Below the pieces are notes generated by a model. That model had not been told where the DNA came from. It did no database searches and worked only from the letters and a program-made list of their open reading frames with translations. Below, piece by piece: positions 52,977 through 60,890 of a stretch of DNA of 64,000 nt. This DNA is from Algoriphagus iocasae (GTDB lineage Bacteria; Bacteroidota; Bacteroidia; Cytophagales; Cyclobacteriaceae). The stretch spans positions 886,660 through 950,659 of the forward strand of contig NZ_JACIJO010000003.1 in assembly GCF_014206875.1 (NCBI RefSeq). The letters are read 5' to 3'. Each line of letters starts with the position of its first letter. The first letter of the stretch is position 1. Position numbers and translations under genes: made by a program.

Positions 52977-53399
52977 ATGTCAACTTCAATATTAAAAAGA
53001 ATAGAATCAGGAGCTTTTTTACCTGAATTAAGTTTTCAGACGGCCCGCTCGGGAGGAGCTGGAGGTCAGCATGTAAATAAAGTTGAGACCAAAGTGCAGA
53101 TAAACTTTGATCTGGAAGCTTCACAGGTGCTCACAGAGGAAGAGAAAAACACACTGAAAGAGAAGTTGAAATCAAAAATTACTGATTCAGGAATACTTCA
53201 GATCCAATCTCAGGAAAAACGATCTCAATTGCAGAACAAAGAAATTGCGATCAAGAAGTTTTATGAATTGATCCGAAAAGGATTAGAAAAAAGAAAAAGC
53301 CGAAAGGCTACCAAACCTGGAAAAGGTGCGATTGAAAAACGATTGAAAGCTAAAAAGCTTCACTCTGAGAAAAAGGCAAATCGGGGTTGGAAAGGGTAG
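52977..53399 (+). CDS. arfB: Alternative ribosome-rescue factor ArfB (peptidyl-tRNA hydrolase)
   Basis: The 140 residues hydrolyse peptidyl-tRNA on stalled ribosomes without mRNA in the A site. The catalytic GGQ lies in ARSGGAGGQHVNKVETKVQ (about residue 27). The C-terminal tail is basic and lysine-rich (RKSRKATKPGKGAIEKRLKAKKLHSEKK), as needed to enter the mRNA channel. Length and both parts match ArfB/YaeJ. Confidence 0.93.
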   Translation: MSTSILKRIESGAFLPELSFQTARSGGAGGQHVNKVETKVQINFDLEASQVLTEEEKNTLKEKLKSKITDSGILQIQSQEKRSQLQNKEIAIKKFYELIRKGLEKRKSRKATKPGKGAIEKRLKAKKLHSEKKANRGWKG

Positions 53400-53405
53400 A
53401 GGGAC

Positions 53406-53489
53406 CTAATTCCCCTTCTTTCTAAAAACCTTTTGAAGGATGAAAACTCCAATTAAAAAGCCTAAAAGAAATAAAATGAAAGTGGTCAT
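53406..53489 (-). CDS. Possible 27-residue single-helix membrane peptide
   Basis: On the - strand, 29 bases after the DtxR-type gene, an ATG frame encodes MTTFILFLLGFLIGVFILQK, then VFRKKGN and a stop. One hydrophobic helix is followed by a basic end, a layout common in bacterial microproteins. It ends six bases from the arfB stop codon. No family is recognised. Confidence 0.35.
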   Translation of the reverse strand: MTTFILFLLGFLIGVFILQKVFRKKGN

Positions 53490-53518
53490 ATTTGAATTCG
53501 ATTTTTAAGGTTCTTTTC

Positions 53519-54178
53519 TCAACCCACGACTCTAACCAATAATCTGTCACAGACTTTTTCGCTTAATGTTTCAGAAGCATGGTCCTTAAAGCTTACTACC
53601 ATGCTTTGGTCGTAGGATTCTTTAGAAAGGATCTTCAGTTCCTTTCCTAAATTTAACTCTCTACTGTTCAAAAATTCCAAAAACTCCGTGGATGAGTTTG
53701 TTAATGCTGCCAAAACTACCAACTGGCCGGTTTTGCATTGGGAAAGCGTGGAATAATTTACTTCCTGGATTCTGCCCAGTTTATCCGGAATAGGAGAGCC
53801 ATGAGGGTCCACGGTCGGATGTCCCATCATTTCATCCATTCTTTCAAAAAACTTGGGCGCATGAATATGTTCAATTTGCTCAGCAATTTCATGGACTTCT
53901 TCCCATCCGAATCCCATTTTATTAACCAAAAACATTTCGGTTAATCGATGTTTCCTAATAACCAAGGCCGCTTCTTTCTTTCCTTCTGAGGTTAAAATGA
54001 CCGGTTTATACTTTTCATATATCAACCAACCATTTTTTTGCAGCGTTTTTACCATGCTATTGACGGTGGGCATGCTGACCTGCATCTGTTGGGCCAATTC
54101 AGAAATATTCACCTCTCCAGCCTCATTTGCCATGTTGAAAAGAGACTTCAAATAATTTTCTTCTGTCTGGGAAGCCAT
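53519..54178 (-). CDS. DtxR/MntR-family metal-dependent regulator
   Basis: The 219 residues start at the ATG at 54178 (MASQTEENYLKSLFNMA); a TTG seven codons earlier is less likely. The helix-turn-helix is VNISELAQQMQVSMPTVNSMVKTLQKNGWLIYE. The dimerisation domain has metal ligands in ALVIRKHRLTEMFLVNKMGFGWEEVHEIAEQIEHI and the DPHGSPIP motif, followed by a C-terminal FeoA/SH3-like domain. The family senses Mn(II) or Fe(II). It is divergent from a TonB receptor gene whose promoter contains a DtxR-like palindrome. Confidence 0.9.
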   Translation of the reverse strand: MASQTEENYLKSLFNMANEAGEVNISELAQQMQVSMPTVNSMVKTLQKNGWLIYEKYKPVILTSEGKKEAALVIRKHRLTEMFLVNKMGFGWEEVHEIAEQIEHIHAPKFFERMDEMMGHPTVDPHGSPIPDKLGRIQEVNYSTLSQCKTGQLVVLAALTNSSTEFLEFLNSRELNLGKELKILSKESYDQSMVVSFKDHASETLSEKVCDRLLVRVVG

Positions 54179-54228
54179 GTTTAATGATTTAGTCTTCAAA
54201 TATTAAATAAAATATTTAGAAAACAATT

Positions 54229-54258
54229 TTGTTAGATAGTTCTAACTTTTTACTTTTG
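54229..54258 (+). promoter_or_regulatory. Promoter of the TonB receptor gene
   Basis: TTG (54229-54231), a 19-base spacer and TACTTTTG (54251-54258) match the Bacteroidota -33/-7 consensus. The start codon is 31 bases after the -7 box. Confidence 0.7.
54231..54246. promoter_or_regulatory. DtxR/MntR-like operator
   Basis: GTTAGATAGTTCTAAC is a palindrome with perfect 6-base arms. It resembles DtxR-family boxes (TTAG...CTAA) and lies between the -33 and -7 elements of the receptor promoter, where a bound repressor would block transcription. Confidence 0.65.
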
Positions 54259-54289
54259 AATATCTAAAACAAAAATTAGGCTTTTATTG

Positions 54290-56566
54290 ATGCTTCGGAC
54301 AATACTTCTATTTCTTTTTATTTCAGGTGTTTATGTAGATTCATTTTCGCAAGGAATCTTCTTAAGCGGAAAAGTATTTGCCGAAGGTGAGCCACTGGAA
54401 TTTGCCAATGTTCTTTTGAAAGGCACAAGCATAGGAGCAGTTACTGATGCAGGTGGAGTATTCCGAATAGATGCCAAAACAGCTGGTAGTTATCAGATTC
54501 AGATTTCCAGAATTGGGTTTCGTACTGTGACTAAATCCATTTCTGTTCCTTCCAAGGAAGCTGAAAACTTGATTTTTGAATTGGAAAATATGGACTCAGG
54601 TTTAGATGAAGTGGTAGTCAGTGGCACCATGCAGGAAGTTTCAAAGCTTGAAAGCCCTGTTCCTGTAGAGGTTTATTCAGCCAATTTCTTCAGGGCTAAT
54701 CCAACTCCTTCCGTTTTTGAATCTCTTCAAAATGTCAATGGCGTCCGTCCCCAAATTAACTGCAACGTTTGTAATACCGGTGACATCCATATCAATGGTC
54801 TAGAAGGACCATATACCATGATTTTGATAGATGGAATGCCGATTGTTTCCGGTTTGGCCACGGTTTATGGTTTGACAGGAATCCCACAATCGCTTATCAA
54901 TAGGATGGAAGTGGTGAAAGGTCCTGCTTCAACATTGTATGGTTCTGAAGCGGTTGGAGGATTGATTAATGTCATTACCAAAAATCCTATTTCTGCTCCT
55001 GCACTTTCTGTGGATGCTTTTGGAACAGGCTGGGGGGAAGTAAATCTTGATTTAGGTTTTCGAAGCAATCTTGGATCGAAAGTCCAGGCTCTAACTGGTA
55101 TCAATGGGTTTTATTATGATAATCCTATAGACAACAATCAGGATGGATTCACTGATTTGACATTATCCAAAAGGATTTCACTTTTTCAAAAAATCAATGT
55201 GGAGAGACCTGAAAACCGAGTTTTCAATGTAGCTGGAAGGTACGTGTATGAAGACAGATGGGGAGGTCAAATGAATTGGGATAAGAGTTTTAGAGGAGGA
55301 GATGAGGTTTATGGTGAAAGTATTTATACCAGTCGATGGGAGACTTTTGGGACGTATCAGTTGCCAACTTCAGAATCCTTGAATTTTATGTTTTCTGCCA
55401 ATGGTCATCATCAAAATTCAGTTTACGGAACGACTGTTTATATAGCAGACCAATACATTGGCTTTGGTCAGTTGACTTGGACGGAGAATTTTTCAAAGCA
55501 TAATTTGTTGACAGGTTTAGCGTATCGCTACACATTCTATGATGATAATACCCCGGTAACCGCTACTGAAGACGGTAGATTTAATCAACCTTCTAAAATC
55601 CATCTTCCGGGTGCGTTTGTTCAGGATGAAATCAAATTCAAAGAAACCCAGAGTTTATTATTAGGACTCCGATACGATTACAATTCTGTTCATGGATCTA
55701 TTTTTTCTCCAAGGGTAAACTTTAAGATTTCATCCCAGGATAAATCCATGGTTTTGAGAGCTTCTTTAGGCAATGGTTTTAGAGTAGCTAATGTCTTTAC
55801 AGAAGATCATGCTGCATTGACAGGGGCTCGTGAAGTAGTTTTTGCGGAGGAGTTAAAGCCAGAGCAAAGCTGGAATACAAACATCAATTTGGTCAAGAAA
55901 TTTTATTCCGATAAAGGCACTTTTGTAGGAGTTGATGCCACTGCATTTTACACGTACTTCACGAATAGAATCATCCCTGACTATGAGACTAACTCCAACC
56001 AAATCATCTATGCTAATTTGGATGGTTCTGCTGTTTCAAAAGGGATTTCTACTAACGTCGATATTGCTTGGGCAAATGGATTGACTATCACAGCAGGTGC
56101 CACTTTGATGGATGTATCGCAAGAAGAGGAAGGAATTAAAACCCGTCAGCTACTCACAGAGCGGTTTTCTGGAGTTTGGTCAATAGGTTATGAAATTGCA
56201 GATTGGGATTTAACAATCGATTATACAGGCAATGTTTATAGTCCTATGAGATTGCCACTTTTAGGAGAGTTGGATGATCGAGATGCCTATTCTCCATGGT
56301 GGAGTATCCAAAATATTCAATTGACAAAGGAGCTTGGAGACCGATGGGAAGTTTATGGAGGTGTAAAAAATCTATTGAATTTCACTCCTCCAGCAAACAG
56401 TATTGCCAGATCTTTTGATCCTTTTGATAAGCAAGTGGTTTTTAATCCTGACGGCACTGTCCTGCCAACTCCTGAAAATCCAAACGCTTTGACTTTTGAC
56501 CCTACTTATGTTTTTGCCCCAAATCAAGGCATCAGAGGGTTTTTGGGTGTTCGTTTTTCTTTGTAA
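54290..56566 (+). CDS. TonB-dependent receptor, probably for a metal or metal complex
   Basis: The ATG at 54290 gives 758 residues. The protein has a signal peptide (to about FSQ), a carboxypeptidase-regulatory-like domain (FLSGKVFAEGEPLEFANVLLKGT), a plug domain (DEVVVSGTMQEVSKLESPVPVEV, HINGLEGPYTMILIDGMPIVSGLA and VVKGPASTLYGSEAVGGLINVITK) and a beta-barrel ending in F-S-L. The plug holds a CNVC pair just before HINGLEGPY, which could bind metal. Divergence from a DtxR-type regulator and the operator in its promoter point to uptake of a metal chelate; this is inference. Confidence 0.9.
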   Translation: MLRTILLFLFISGVYVDSFSQGIFLSGKVFAEGEPLEFANVLLKGTSIGAVTDAGGVFRIDAKTAGSYQIQISRIGFRTVTKSISVPSKEAENLIFELENMDSGLDEVVVSGTMQEVSKLESPVPVEVYSANFFRANPTPSVFESLQNVNGVRPQINCNVCNTGDIHINGLEGPYTMILIDGMPIVSGLATVYGLTGIPQSLINRMEVVKGPASTLYGSEAVGGLINVITKNPISAPALSVDAFGTGWGEVNLDLGFRSNLGSKVQALTGINGFYYDNPIDNNQDGFTDLTLSKRISLFQKINVERPENRVFNVAGRYVYEDRWGGQMNWDKSFRGGDEVYGESIYTSRWETFGTYQLPTSESLNFMFSANGHHQNSVYGTTVYIADQYIGFGQLTWTENFSKHNLLTGLAYRYTFYDDNTPVTATEDGRFNQPSKIHLPGAFVQDEIKFKETQSLLLGLRYDYNSVHGSIFSPRVNFKISSQDKSMVLRASLGNGFRVANVFTEDHAALTGAREVVFAEELKPEQSWNTNINLVKKFYSDKGTFVGVDATAFYTYFTNRIIPDYETNSNQIIYANLDGSAVSKGISTNVDIAWANGLTITAGATLMDVSQEEEGIKTRQLLTERFSGVWSIGYEIADWDLTIDYTGNVYSPMRLPLLGELDDRDAYSPWWSIQNIQLTKELGDRWEVYGGVKNLLNFTPPANSIARSFDPFDKQVVFNPDGTVLPTPENPNALTFDPTYVFAPNQGIRGFLGVRFSL

Positions 56567-56594
56567 AAAAAGAAGCCCCAGATTTCTCCGGGGC
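56565..56594 (-). terminator. Terminator of the metal-efflux operon
   Basis: On the - strand GCCCC and GGGGC, with further inner pairs, form a hairpin followed by a T run (TTCTTTTTTT). It ends at the stop codon of the converging TonB receptor gene. Confidence 0.75.
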
Positions 56595-56621
56595 CGAGCG
56601 TTAAGCAAATTAAACTAGAAA

Positions 56622-57176
56622 TTAGATTTCCTCTTCAACTGATCCGCATTTCAGCATTTTATCGCCAAAATATGGATTTCTTATTTCGCTAGAAGTACTT
56701 AACCAAATGGCACCTTCATTGTTTTTTGCCATGGGGCAATATTGTTTATAAAGTTTGCCTTCAGTCAAAACTGAGCTTTTTACCAATTGTACCATTTGAT
56801 TAGAAACTACATCGAAGGATGTTCTCTGAACTTCCGCGTCAGTCGTTTCTGCAATTTTCTTTGCTTCAGTTTCCAATTCTGAAATTCCTTCTAGGTTGGA
56901 ACTTGCAAGAATTGAAACCAACTCACTGGCTGCACTTTTTGCTTTTTCTCCATCAGTTTCTACCAAAGCATCTTTTAAAGCTAAATAAGACTTTACGATA
57001 GCAGAGACATTTTTATTCTCAAAAGAAACCGTAGCAGATGGTATAGAGCTAAGTTCCATTTGTTCATTTTGTACCAGAAGAGTCTCCTCAGTTTTTTCAT
57101 TTTGGTTGTTTTGCTTACAGGCAAAGGCCAAACTGAAAGATAATGTAAATAACAGGGTTTTAGTTAGAATCCTCAT
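56622..57176 (-). CDS. DUF3347 lipoprotein
   Basis: The 184 residues have a lipoprotein signal (lipobox AFACKQ). The DUF3347 domain has VKSYLALKDALVETDGEKAKSAASELV and a C-terminal metal-binding-like motif YKQYCPMAKNNEGAIWLS...NPYFGDKMLKCGSV. The second Cys and Met residues may coordinate copper or silver. The same domain forms the C-terminus of the adaptor protein in this operon. It is the last gene before the terminator and lies 14 bases after the PepSY gene. Confidence 0.87.
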   Translation of the reverse strand: MRILTKTLLFTLSFSLAFACKQNNQNEKTEETLLVQNEQMELSSIPSATVSFENKNVSAIVKSYLALKDALVETDGEKAKSAASELVSILASSNLEGISELETEAKKIAETTDAEVQRTSFDVVSNQMVQLVKSSVLTEGKLYKQYCPMAKNNEGAIWLSTSSEIRNPYFGDKMLKCGSVEEEI

Positions 57177-57190
57177 GTTTAACTTAATTT

Positions 57191-57886
57191 TTATTTATAG
57201 TTTTTTCTTTTCTTTTTCATCGTCATAAAAAAGAGGGTAAAGCCTGATGCGATTGTTGCCATCCCGAATAATGAAAATGCTCTCAAAAGGAGGTTGTTGA
57301 AATCATCTCGACCGGCATAATCCATGGTATGGAACATCCAGAGGAAATCAAACCATCTCCAGCTTCTATGTCTTACTTTTTGAAAGGCACCGCTTTTCGC
57401 ATCGATATAAGCAACAAGGTTTTCAGCTTGGTCAAAATGGATAGCATAGGCTGGTAAGGGGCTACCTCGGAATTCATGGTGCGATCCAGTTTCAGTTAGA
57501 TATTCTACTGATTTGATTCCTAAATCTCCCTTGATATAGGTTTGAGCAATTTCCTTGGCTTCTTCTTCAGTAATTTCAGGTTTGAGCTCACCAGTTTGGG
57601 CGTTATAGAGCTGCTTAGAGTTTATCCAATAATAAGGCTGATGGTTGACAAACCTTAGCTCCATGGTGGAGATCTGTAAGGTAGAATCCAATTTGCTAGG
57701 CTCAATCAAATCATTCACCGATTGATGCATCATGTGTTCTGAGTGAAAGTGATCTCCATGGATTTCATCTATATCGGTCCAGCTGAAATACAAACCACTC
57801 AGGGTCCAAAAGAAGAATTGGATCCCAATAAACACGCCAAGGAAACGATGAATCCTTCGGGTATAATATTGATTGTTTTTACGCAT
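57191..57886 (-). CDS. PepSY-domain membrane protein
   Basis: The 231 residues have an N-terminal membrane helix (FLGVFIGIQFFFWTLSGLYFSW), a periplasmic PepSY-like domain (EEEAKEIAQTYIKGDLG, SPLPAYAIHFDQAENLVAYIDAKSGAFQKVRH) and a C-terminal helix (ASGFTLFFMTMKKKRK). A histidine cluster (HGDHFHSEHMMH) lies at about residues 39-50 in the periplasmic part and may bind metal. PepSY-associated proteins are frequent in metal-resistance and siderophore clusters. It lies between the adaptor gene and the DUF3347 gene. Confidence 0.85.
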   Translation of the reverse strand: MRKNNQYYTRRIHRFLGVFIGIQFFFWTLSGLYFSWTDIDEIHGDHFHSEHMMHQSVNDLIEPSKLDSTLQISTMELRFVNHQPYYWINSKQLYNAQTGELKPEITEEEAKEIAQTYIKGDLGIKSVEYLTETGSHHEFRGSPLPAYAIHFDQAENLVAYIDAKSGAFQKVRHRSWRWFDFLWMFHTMDYAGRDDFNNLLLRAFSLFGMATIASGFTLFFMTMKKKRKNYK

Positions 57887-57909
57887 AGGAATTTGGTAAA
57901 AGAATGAGC

Positions 57910-59643
57910 TTATTTCAATGTTTTGGTGACTTCACCGCAGGTCAGCATGGCTTTTCCAAAGTATGGATTGACAATATTCTGTTCTAAACTCAGCCAATCT
58001 GCTCCTTTATTGCTATCAGCCATTGGACAATGCTGCACATACAAAGTTCCAGAATAAGCATGAAATTGTTCTGTCATTTTGATCATTTCATTAGAAATAT
58101 CCAGAAAACTTTTCCTTAATTCTTCAATGCTCTTGGCAGAATTTGCAGCCAGTAATCCACTTTTGAGATTACTTTTAATATTCTTCCATTTGGCTTGAGC
58201 ATCTCTTGAAAATAAAGCAATATTAACCTCTTTAATTGATTCTTTCATTGATTTTGCAGCTTCCTTGGATTTATCCATTTCATCATTGGTCAGAGCATCC
58301 TTTAATTTTAGATAGTTCTCATAAACTGGTTTTAGATCATTTTTATCTTCTTTTGAAATAGAAATTGTAGAAACTGAGGGGTTTTGACTTGCGGTCAAAA
58401 CTTCATTTCCATCAGGACTCATCATGCTAGGTTTCCCTGCGAGTTGTGCTGCTGCATCAATGCTGAAAGTGCCATTGATAGCGATTTCTTCTCCAATTTC
58501 TAAACCATCTTCAATTATATAAGTATCTCCAAGTGATGGTCCTAATGTTACTTCTCTTAGTTTAAAGCTGATGCCATTTTCCGAGGTGTTTTTTACATAG
58601 ACAACCGATCTTTTTCCAGTCCATAATACGGCTGATTTTGGAACGGAAAGAGTTGCTGAATTTGCTTTTAAACCTGCTTTGATGGTTCCAGAAGCAAACA
58701 TTTCAGGTTTTAGTTTTCCCTTAGGATTTGAAACTTCAATTCTCGCTTTGGCAACTCTTGAAGCTGGGTCAATCAAAGGATCGATGTAGCTGATTTTGCC
58801 TTTAAATGTTTCTCCTGGCAAAGATTGGATACTGTATTCAATTTCATCGCCTACTTGAATCCAAGAAAGATCCGTCTCATAAATATCAAATAAGACCCAA
58901 ACCCGAGATAGGTCAGCCACTTCATATATCGCCTGTCCCTGCATGAGGTGATCACCGAGGTTGGCTAATTTCGCGGTCACATACCCAGAGACATTGGCTC
59001 TGATTGGGAAGTTTCTCAAAATCGTATTTCTGTTAAGGATTTCTGAAATTTTCTCGTCAGATACTTTCCAGTTTTTCAGTTTGTTTTTGGCAGCTTGGAA
59101 TAGTTCAGGTTGTGAATCTTGAATTTTCGAGGCCTGCAATAATTCATTTTGAGCAGTAGTCAATTCAGGAGAATAGATACTTGCGATCACCTGACCTTTG
59201 CTGATAAATTCACCGGTGAAATTCACTTTTAATTCTTCGATTCGCCCTGGAATATGGGAAGTCTGAGTATAGTTGAGACGCTCATCAGCTTGAACTTTCC
59301 CACTTAGTTTTACAGATTTATTGCCGCCGGAATTTCCTACGATTGCAGTCTGCACATTGGCCAATTGCATGGCAGTAGGGGACATGCTGATGGCAAGTGG
59401 ATCTATAGATTCATCATCACTTTCTAAAGGAATCAACTCCATTCCGCAAATGGGACAGCTTCCGGGTTCATTTTGTTTCACCTGGGGATGCATGGAGCAG
59501 GTCCAGACGCCATTAACTTCGGTCAGGTCATGTTGATGCTCCTCTTGGGAATTCGAATTTCCAAAAATAAGATACCCAGCCAACAGCCCTGTGAATAACA
59601 TTCCGATGGATATGATCAGAACATGTTTTTGTAGCTTTTTCAT
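57910..59643 (-). CDS. CusB-like RND efflux adaptor with heavy-metal-binding and DUF3347 domains
   Basis: The 577 residues have an N-terminal anchor. The YHS-like heavy-metal-binding domain WTCSMHPQVKQNEPGSCPICGMELIP (about residues 47-73) is next, followed by the adaptor body (GRIEELKVNFTGEFISKGQVIASIYSPEL, GYVTAKLANLGDHLMQGQAIYEVADLSRVWVL). An added C-terminal DUF3347 domain follows, with YVQHCPMADSNKGADWLS. The membrane fusion part links the RND pump to the TolC-like channel. Its start overlaps the channel gene by four bases. Confidence 0.93.
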   Translation of the reverse strand: MKKLQKHVLIISIGMLFTGLLAGYLIFGNSNSQEEHQHDLTEVNGVWTCSMHPQVKQNEPGSCPICGMELIPLESDDESIDPLAISMSPTAMQLANVQTAIVGNSGGNKSVKLSGKVQADERLNYTQTSHIPGRIEELKVNFTGEFISKGQVIASIYSPELTTAQNELLQASKIQDSQPELFQAAKNKLKNWKVSDEKISEILNRNTILRNFPIRANVSGYVTAKLANLGDHLMQGQAIYEVADLSRVWVLFDIYETDLSWIQVGDEIEYSIQSLPGETFKGKISYIDPLIDPASRVAKARIEVSNPKGKLKPEMFASGTIKAGLKANSATLSVPKSAVLWTGKRSVVYVKNTSENGISFKLREVTLGPSLGDTYIIEDGLEIGEEIAINGTFSIDAAAQLAGKPSMMSPDGNEVLTASQNPSVSTISISKEDKNDLKPVYENYLKLKDALTNDEMDKSKEAAKSMKESIKEVNIALFSRDAQAKWKNIKSNLKSGLLAANSAKSIEELRKSFLDISNEMIKMTEQFHAYSGTLYVQHCPMADSNKGADWLSLEQNIVNPYFGKAMLTCGEVTKTLK

Positions 59644-60890
59644 TGGTCAAATGATTTTGCAGTGAGATAATCTATTTCCGCAATGTTTATTTTTAGTGCT
59701 GTCTCTGCAGTCACTTTTAATTTTTGATATTTCAATAACTGTTGCTGCATTTGCAGCACATCCTCGATGGAACTTTCGGAATTGGAATAGGAAGTATAAA
59801 GCAATTCCAATGATTGGTTAGTTTGCTCCATCTGTTCTTCATACAATTCGATCAATTCCTGCTGTTTGGTAATCCCAAAATCCAACTTCTCATAGGAGCT
59901 TATCAATTGGTTTTCAAAATCCTCTTTTTGATATCGATAGGCCTCTTGCATCAGCTGAGCTTCTTTTTTTGCAGCTTGATATTTTCCTGAGAAAATCGGC
60001 AAGCTCATTGAAACCATTGGCATAAAGGCATTTTTTCCGTTATCATCTACCATCATGTCTTCTCTCTTTCCAATGAAAACATAATCTAAACCCACGCCGA
60101 TTTTTGGCATAGACTGGCTAGCAGCTGTGCGTTCATTGGATTCTGCAGCGGCAATTTTAAAATCAAATTCCTGAAGAATTGGATTGGATTCCAGCAGAGA
60201 ATCTCTTCTATATTCATTAGGAATATTTTCTCCATATTGGAAGTCTTCAATTTCTACGACTTCATTTTCATCTCGATTTAGCAGCTTATTGAAAGCTGAG
60301 AGCAATGGTTTTCTTTGTTTTTCCAAGATGCTGAGATTCGTTTCAGCGTCTTTTAGCATGATGTCGACCCTTAATACATCGACCATCGATCCTTTTCCAT
60401 TCGAAAACTGATTGGTAGCCAATGCTTTATAGTTTTGAAGGATCTCTATGTTTTCCTTTTCGATTTCGATGAATTGCTCTAACTCATAAAGTGGGTAATA
60501 AGCGGAACTGACATCGTAATAAAGTTTATTCTTTGCATTGAGAAAGGATTGGAATTTGGCTTCCGCCAAAGCTTCAGAACCTCTTCCATAATATTTCAAT
60601 GTTCCAAACCATGGAAACATCTGGTTTAGTGAAAGTCTTGCCCGCTGTGGCCCTACGCGTGTTTCTACTGGAGAAATAAAATATCCAAAAGAAATCGTAG
60701 GATCAGCCAGACTTCGGATTTGTGCCGCTTTTTCTAAAGCAGCTTCAAATTCCTTGTAACTTCCCTTCAGACCTGGATTATTTTCGGCTGCAATTTTCAG
60801 ATAGTCATTCAGTGATTGGCTATAAGCTGAAATGCCAGTGAAAATCACAAGGAGCAAAGAGAAGATCCATTTATTCATATGATTTTTCAT
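59640..60890 (-). CDS. TolC/CusC-family outer membrane efflux channel
   Basis: The 416 residues have a signal peptide (to about SAYSQ). Long coiled helices follow, typical of outer membrane efflux proteins: LNDYLKIAAENNPGLKGSYKEFEAALEKAAQIRSL, PTISFGYFISPVETRVGPQRARLSLNQMFPWFG, and YKALATNQFSNGKGSMVDVLRVDI with its repeat YTSYSNSESSIEDVLQMQQQL. These are the two structural repeats of the channel. It overlaps cusA by four bases (ATGA) and the adaptor gene by four bases, so the three genes are coupled. Confidence 0.92.
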   Translation of the reverse strand: MKNHMNKWIFSLLLVIFTGISAYSQSLNDYLKIAAENNPGLKGSYKEFEAALEKAAQIRSLADPTISFGYFISPVETRVGPQRARLSLNQMFPWFGTLKYYGRGSEALAEAKFQSFLNAKNKLYYDVSSAYYPLYELEQFIEIEKENIEILQNYKALATNQFSNGKGSMVDVLRVDIMLKDAETNLSILEKQRKPLLSAFNKLLNRDENEVVEIEDFQYGENIPNEYRRDSLLESNPILQEFDFKIAAAESNERTAASQSMPKIGVGLDYVFIGKREDMMVDDNGKNAFMPMVSMSLPIFSGKYQAAKKEAQLMQEAYRYQKEDFENQLISSYEKLDFGITKQQELIELYEEQMEQTNQSLELLYTSYSNSESSIEDVLQMQQQLLKYQKLKVTAETALKINIAEIDYLTAKSFDQ

